Shown in pieces: positions 6,457 through 8,795 of a stretch of DNA of 8,795 bases. Made by a program: the position numbers and the translations under genes. Under the pieces are notes generated by a model. It worked only from the letters and a program-made list of their open reading frames with translations. It was not told the DNA's origin and searched no databases. Source of the DNA: Paracoccaceae bacterium (GTDB lineage Bacteria; Pseudomonadota; Alphaproteobacteria; Rhodobacterales; Rhodobacteraceae); assembly GCA_027069385.1 (NCBI GenBank), contig JALXER010000031.1:1-8795 (forward strand), written 5' to 3'. Each line of letters starts with the position of its first letter. Positions within the stretch are counted from its first letter, which is position 1.

Positions 6457-7349
6457 ACCGGTTCTCCCTGAACCACGGCGCGCAGGCGGCGCAGTTCGAT
6501 AATGGCGTCATCGTTAAGGCGTAAAACGGGGCGATCAGGGTCGCGCAGATCGATGACCGACAGGTCACGATCCAGAATATCCTGTGTATTGTTCATTTCC
6601 AGCACACGGCGCAGCGCGTCATGGGCGTCGATTTCGGGCAGCATGATGGTTTGGCCACCTTTCAGCACCACATCCCAGCGCCGCTCACCAACCCGCACCA
6701 GCCCGCGCACCCGATCCATAAACGGCGCGGCAATAGAGAAAAGCTCGGCCGCTTCGTCAACGGCTTTATCCGCGCCCTGCCCCAGCACCAGCGGCAGGTC
6801 CGCGCGGGTAGAGCGGCGCGGAATTTCGGCAATGGTTACGCCGGTTTCGTCCAGCAGGTAAACGCGGTTTTCCACCCGCCACACCATATCCGGCATGCGC
6901 TCGACCACCGCGATTTCCAGCACTCCGTCGGGGCGCAGCCGCACCGTCGCCGTCTTGACCGCCCGCAGGTTTTGCACCTGATCGTGCATCAGCCCCAGAT
7001 CGGTGTCGAGCGCGCTTACCGGCAGTTCCAGATCGATAACCCCCAGAATCTGCCGTTTCAGATCCTGCGACCCCACCGGTATAGCCACCTCGCGCACCAT
7101 CAGTTCGGGCCGACTGGCCACCAACTCGCGCAGGGTATCAACCTGATGCCCCGCCCAGGCCTGCACCTGCTCGTCACGCGCCAGCACCAGCGCCAGCAGC
7201 GCCGCCGAGCCAAGCGGCAACCACAGCCGCACAAAGCTGCGAAACCACGCCGTCAGCCACAGCCGCTGCAAGCGATAGCGCACCTTTGACGGGGCCGGAT
7301 CGGCGCGGCGCGCCACCATATCACGCCGCTCTGCTACGATCGGGAGCAT
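6453..7349 (-). CDS. ftsQ: Cell division protein FtsQ
   Basis: FtsQ is a single-pass inner-membrane divisome protein that links early (cytoplasmic) and late (periplasmic) division proteins. From the ATG at 7349 it has 298 residues: a basic cytoplasmic tail with DPAPSK near 17-22, one membrane segment at about 39-57 (LWLPLGSAALLALVLA), a POTRA-like domain at about 85-153 (VREVAIPVG to VVERMPD), and a beta-rich periplasmic domain with VYLLDETG (163-170). Three in-frame ATGs are possible (7376, 7349, 7319). The one at 7349 has GGAGG at 7357-7361, seven bases upstream, and is best supported. It makes a 16-nt overlap with the end of ddl. The product ends in a 4-nt overlap with ftsA. FtsQ sequences diverge strongly, so context carries part of the call. 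Confidence 0.93.
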   Translation of the reverse strand: MLPIVAERRDMVARRADPAPSKVRYRLQRLWLTAWFRSFVRLWLPLGSAALLALVLARDEQVQAWAGHQVDTLRELVASRPELMVREVAIPVGSQDLKRQILGVIDLELPVSALDTDLGLMHDQVQNLRAVKTATVRLRPDGVLEIAVVERMPDMVWRVENRVYLLDETGVTIAEIPRRSTRADLPLVLGQGADKAVDEAAELFSIAAPFMDRVRGLVRVGERRWDVVLKGGQTIMLPEIDAHDALRRVLEMNNTQDILDRDLSVIDLRDPDRPVLRLNDDAIIELRRLRAVVQGEPV

Positions 7350-8251
7350 GACGCATCCTCCACCAGCCAGACGCATAGCGCGCCGAAATCCATGCCGCTA
7401 TACGCGGCCTGTTCGGGGGCAAGCGACGTGGGCGTCATCCCCGGTTGCGTGTTGGTTTCCAGCAGGAACAACCCGTCCGGCCCGCGCGCCTCGTCCCAGC
7501 GGAAATCGGTGCGCGACAGGCCACGACACCCCAGCGCGTCATGGGCGCGCAGCGCGTAATCCATGCAGGCGTCAGTCACCGCATCCGGCAGCCTGGCCGG
7601 TATGACATGGGTAGAGCCGCCCGCGTCGTATTTCGCATGATAATCATACCACCCGTCGGTATGAATGTCGGTCACGCCAAGCGCCCGGTCACCCAGCACC
7701 GCCACGGTCAATTCGCGCCCGGGGATAAACGCCTCGACCATCACCGTATCGGGCATGGACGCATCCAGTTGCGCCGGACCATTGGCCGCTGCGTCCACCA
7801 GATAAATCCCGACGCTCGACCCCTCGTTATTGGGTTTTACCACATAGGGCGGTGCCATCGGATGCGCGGCACTTGCCGCCGCGCGCGTGGTCAGCAGGCT
7901 GTCCACCACCGGCAGCCCCGCCGCCGCATAGGCCGCCTTGGAGCGCGCCTTGTCCATCGCCAGCGCCGAGGCCAGCACCCCCGAATGGGTATAGGGAATG
8001 CGCAGCCATTCCAGCAGCCCCTGCACACAACCATCCTCGCCCCAACGACCATGCAGGGCGTTGAAAACCACATCCGGAGCGGAATCGGCCAGCCGCGCGG
8101 CCAGATCAACGCCCGCGTCGATCTCTACCACGTCAAAGCCCTGTTGGCGCAACGCCAGCGCACACGCGGCACCCGACACCAACGAAACATCCCGTTCCGC
8201 CGAGGGGCCACCCTTCAACACTGCGATGCGATTCACTGTCCTGCTCGACAT
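7334..8251 (-). CDS. ddl: D-alanine--D-alanine ligase
   Basis: Ddl is a cytoplasmic ATP-grasp ligase that joins two D-Ala molecules to make the terminal dipeptide of the peptidoglycan precursor. The product is 305 residues, normal for the DdlB group. Seen in order: GGPSAERDVSLVSG (14-27) with the substrate-binding Glu19, LHGRWGEDG (66-74), YTHSGVLASALAMDK (87-101), the ATP-binding stretch VVKPNNEGSSVGIY (137-150), the loop YDYHAKY (202-208), DFRWD (249-253) and the metal-binding LETNTQPGMTPTSL (264-277). The ATG at 8251 is preceded by GAGG with a five-base gap. ftsQ begins inside its 3' end. A good candidate promoter lies about 50-80 bp upstream. In relatives I would expect murB upstream; here the next gene is a foreign-looking ferredoxin. 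Confidence 0.96.
   Translation of the reverse strand: MSSRTVNRIAVLKGGPSAERDVSLVSGAACALALRQQGFDVVEIDAGVDLAARLADSAPDVVFNALHGRWGEDGCVQGLLEWLRIPYTHSGVLASALAMDKARSKAAYAAAGLPVVDSLLTTRAAASAAHPMAPPYVVKPNNEGSSVGIYLVDAAANGPAQLDASMPDTVMVEAFIPGRELTVAVLGDRALGVTDIHTDGWYDYHAKYDAGGSTHVIPARLPDAVTDACMDYALRAHDALGCRGLSRTDFRWDEARGPDGLFLLETNTQPGMTPTSLAPEQAAYSGMDFGALCVWLVEDASCSRS
7357..7361 (-). promoter_or_regulatory. Ribosome binding site of ftsQ, decides the start
   Basis: GGAGG on the minus strand, seven bases before the ATG at 7349 and inside the last codons of ddl. It is the best Shine-Dalgarno match among the three possible ftsQ starts. Confidence 0.8.
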
Positions 8252-8303
8252 TACCGCCTCAAACCATGCTCCATGCCTTATGGCTTGGTGGAGTCACCCG
8301 CCC

Positions 8304-8332
8304 ACTCTAACGCCTTCGTTACGATTTGTGAA
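8304..8332 (-). promoter_or_regulatory. Candidate sigma-70 promoter of the ddl-ftsQ-ftsA unit
   Basis: TTCACA (8332-8327), a 17-base spacer and TAGAGT (8309-8304) on the minus strand; -35 matches 5 of 6 and -10 matches 4 of 6 consensus bases. The expected start is near 8297, leaving a leader of about 46 nt before the ddl ATG. GANTC sites overlap the -35 (8330-8334), lie just after the predicted +1 (8291-8295) and in the first ddl codons (8230-8234). The promoter matches the style of the downstream genes, so native DNA probably extends at least to about 8340. Confidence 0.5.
8308..8321. repeat. Short perfect inverted repeat inside the ddl promoter
   Basis: TAACG-CCTT-CGTTA has two perfect 5-base arms around 4 bases. 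It occupies the -10 side of the candidate ddl promoter spacer and overlaps the -10 by two bases, so it could be an operator for an unknown dimeric regulator. Short enough to arise by chance. Confidence 0.35.
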
Positions 8333-8344
8333 TCCTTTTTTGAA

Positions 8345-8430
8345 ACTTTGTCCGCCCCGCCCCCACACGCCCGCTCCAAGCCGCGACAGGGGCACCTTGC
8401 GCGGGCCGCACCCTTTGTGCTGCGATCGGT
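8345..8430. other. Likely junction zone between native and foreign DNA
   Basis: This stretch lies between the ddl promoter and the stop codon of the ferredoxin gene. It is C-rich on the plus strand, has no convincing gene, no remnant that I recognise as murB, and no clear terminator for the ferredoxin gene. The two sides differ sharply in codon use and expected genomic context, so any join should be here; the exact base cannot be placed from sequence alone. Confidence 0.45.
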
Positions 8431-8795
8431 TCATACGGCGCCGGAGGCCTTCTCTTCGCTCCTGGACGAGCGGGCCACCGGCTCGTAGGCCAGGGCGCCG
8501 CTGGGGCAGTACCTGGCGCACGCGGGGTTGCCGCCGCAGAGGTCGCACTTTATCACCCTGCCCGCGCCCTCTTCCCACGTCATGTTGCCGAACGGGCACG
8601 CGGCCACGCACGCGCGGCAAGAGATGCACCTTGCGTAGTCGACGGCCACCGCGCCCGTGGACCTGTCCACGCTTATGGCGTTCACCGGGCACGCCTTCAT
8701 GCAAGCGGCGAACACGCACTGCAGGCACACCATGGGGAAGAACCTCTCGGGTCCCCTGGGGTACACCCTTATCCTGCTGTCGCCGGGCTTCGAGC
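8431..8795 (-). CDS. 4Fe-4S polyferredoxin, AOR-associated/HycB-like type, 5' end cut off
   Basis: The frame is open from the window edge (two extra bases) to the TGA at 8433-8431, giving 120 C-terminal residues; the gene starts outside the window, and the internal GTG at 8766 is probably not the start. Three cysteine clusters are visible, numbered from the first complete codon: C23-x2-C26-x4-C31-x3-CP, C56-x2-C59-x2-C62-x3-CP and C83-x2-C86-x5-C92-x3-CP. Together with SRIRV before the first cluster and IKCDLCGG before the third, this fits four-cluster electron-transfer subunits encoded next to tungsten aldehyde:ferredoxin oxidoreductases or hydrogenase/CODH-type enzymes; the first cluster would lie upstream. 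Such proteins pass electrons in the cytoplasm and are typical of anaerobes. 9 of 11 Arg codons are AGG and 3 of 4 Ile codons are ATA, unlike every neighbour. The partner enzyme cannot be told from this fragment. Confidence 0.88.
   Translation of the reverse strand, partial: SKPGDSRIRVYPRGPERFFPMVCLQCVFAACMKACPVNAISVDRSTGAVAVDYARCISCRACVAACPFGNMTWEEGAGRVIKCDLCGGNPACARYCPSGALAYEPVARSSRSEEKASGAV

Noticed and set aside
8345..8430. Remnant of a murB 3' end between the ferredoxin and ddl
   Set aside because: All three minus-strand frames were read; none ends in anything I recognise as a MurB C-terminus.
7445..8488. Plus-strand frame of 347 codons running across ddl and the junction
   Set aside because: Antisense to ddl and then to the ferredoxin; basic low-complexity product, no family resemblance, crosses two unrelated DNA segments.
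8294..8728. Minus-strand frame of 144 codons overlapping the ferredoxin
   Set aside because: Out-of-frame reading of the ferredoxin gene; the other frame has three complete cysteine clusters.
1..8795. Previously undescribed multi-gene system
   Set aside because: All complete genes are well-known division, envelope and repair genes in a conserved order; the only out-of-place gene is a fragment of a known ferredoxin type, and its partners lie outside the window.

Overview
The window is almost entirely a tightly packed cell-division and envelope gene block from an alphaproteobacterium, most likely in or near Rhodobacteraceae. Every gene is on the minus strand, so transcription runs from high to low coordinates: ddl, ftsQ, ftsA, ftsZ, then lpxC, bamD and recN. 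This gene order, the FtsZ C-terminal peptide ending EIPAFLRRQAN, the FtsA N-terminus and C-terminal WDFEVP motif, and the use of CGC/CGG for Arg all point to that lineage. I recognised the genes by motif and family memory; no database was searched.

Layout. 8251-7334 is ddl (D-Ala-D-Ala ligase), 7349-6453 ftsQ, 6456-5128 ftsA. These three overlap each other by 16 and 4 nt and are probably translationally coupled. A 187-nt AT-richer gap follows ftsA and precedes ftsZ (4940-3492). It holds a candidate promoter and an unusual cluster of GANTC sites. A strong intrinsic terminator at 3441-3471 ends the ftsZ transcript. A 179-nt control region with a perfect TTAA-N7-TTAA (CtrA-type) box leads into lpxC (3312-2392), bamD (2308-1490) and the first 496 codons of recN (1488 to the window edge). 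bamD and recN are separated by one base.

How the genes work together. Ddl makes the D-Ala-D-Ala end of the peptidoglycan precursor. FtsZ forms the division ring, FtsA ties it to the membrane, and FtsQ is an inner-membrane divisome protein. LpxC commits UDP-GlcNAc to lipid A, and BamD helps insert outer-membrane proteins, so both build the outer membrane. RecN is an SMC-like DNA double-strand-break repair protein.

The upstream end does not fit. From about 8431 to the window edge lies the 3' part of a 4Fe-4S polyferredoxin gene of the kind found with aldehyde:ferredoxin oxidoreductases and other anaerobic enzymes. Its codon use differs sharply from the rest: 9 of 11 Arg codons are AGG and 3 of 4 Ile codons are ATA. 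In relatives, murB would normally be expected upstream of ddl. The simplest reading is a chimeric assembly joined somewhere in about 8345-8430; horizontal acquisition is the alternative. I found no RNA gene, CRISPR array, insertion sequence or phage gene, and nothing that looks like a new multi-gene system. The most interesting biology is the density of likely cell-cycle regulatory sites (GANTC, CtrA box) in front of ftsZ, lpxC and ddl.
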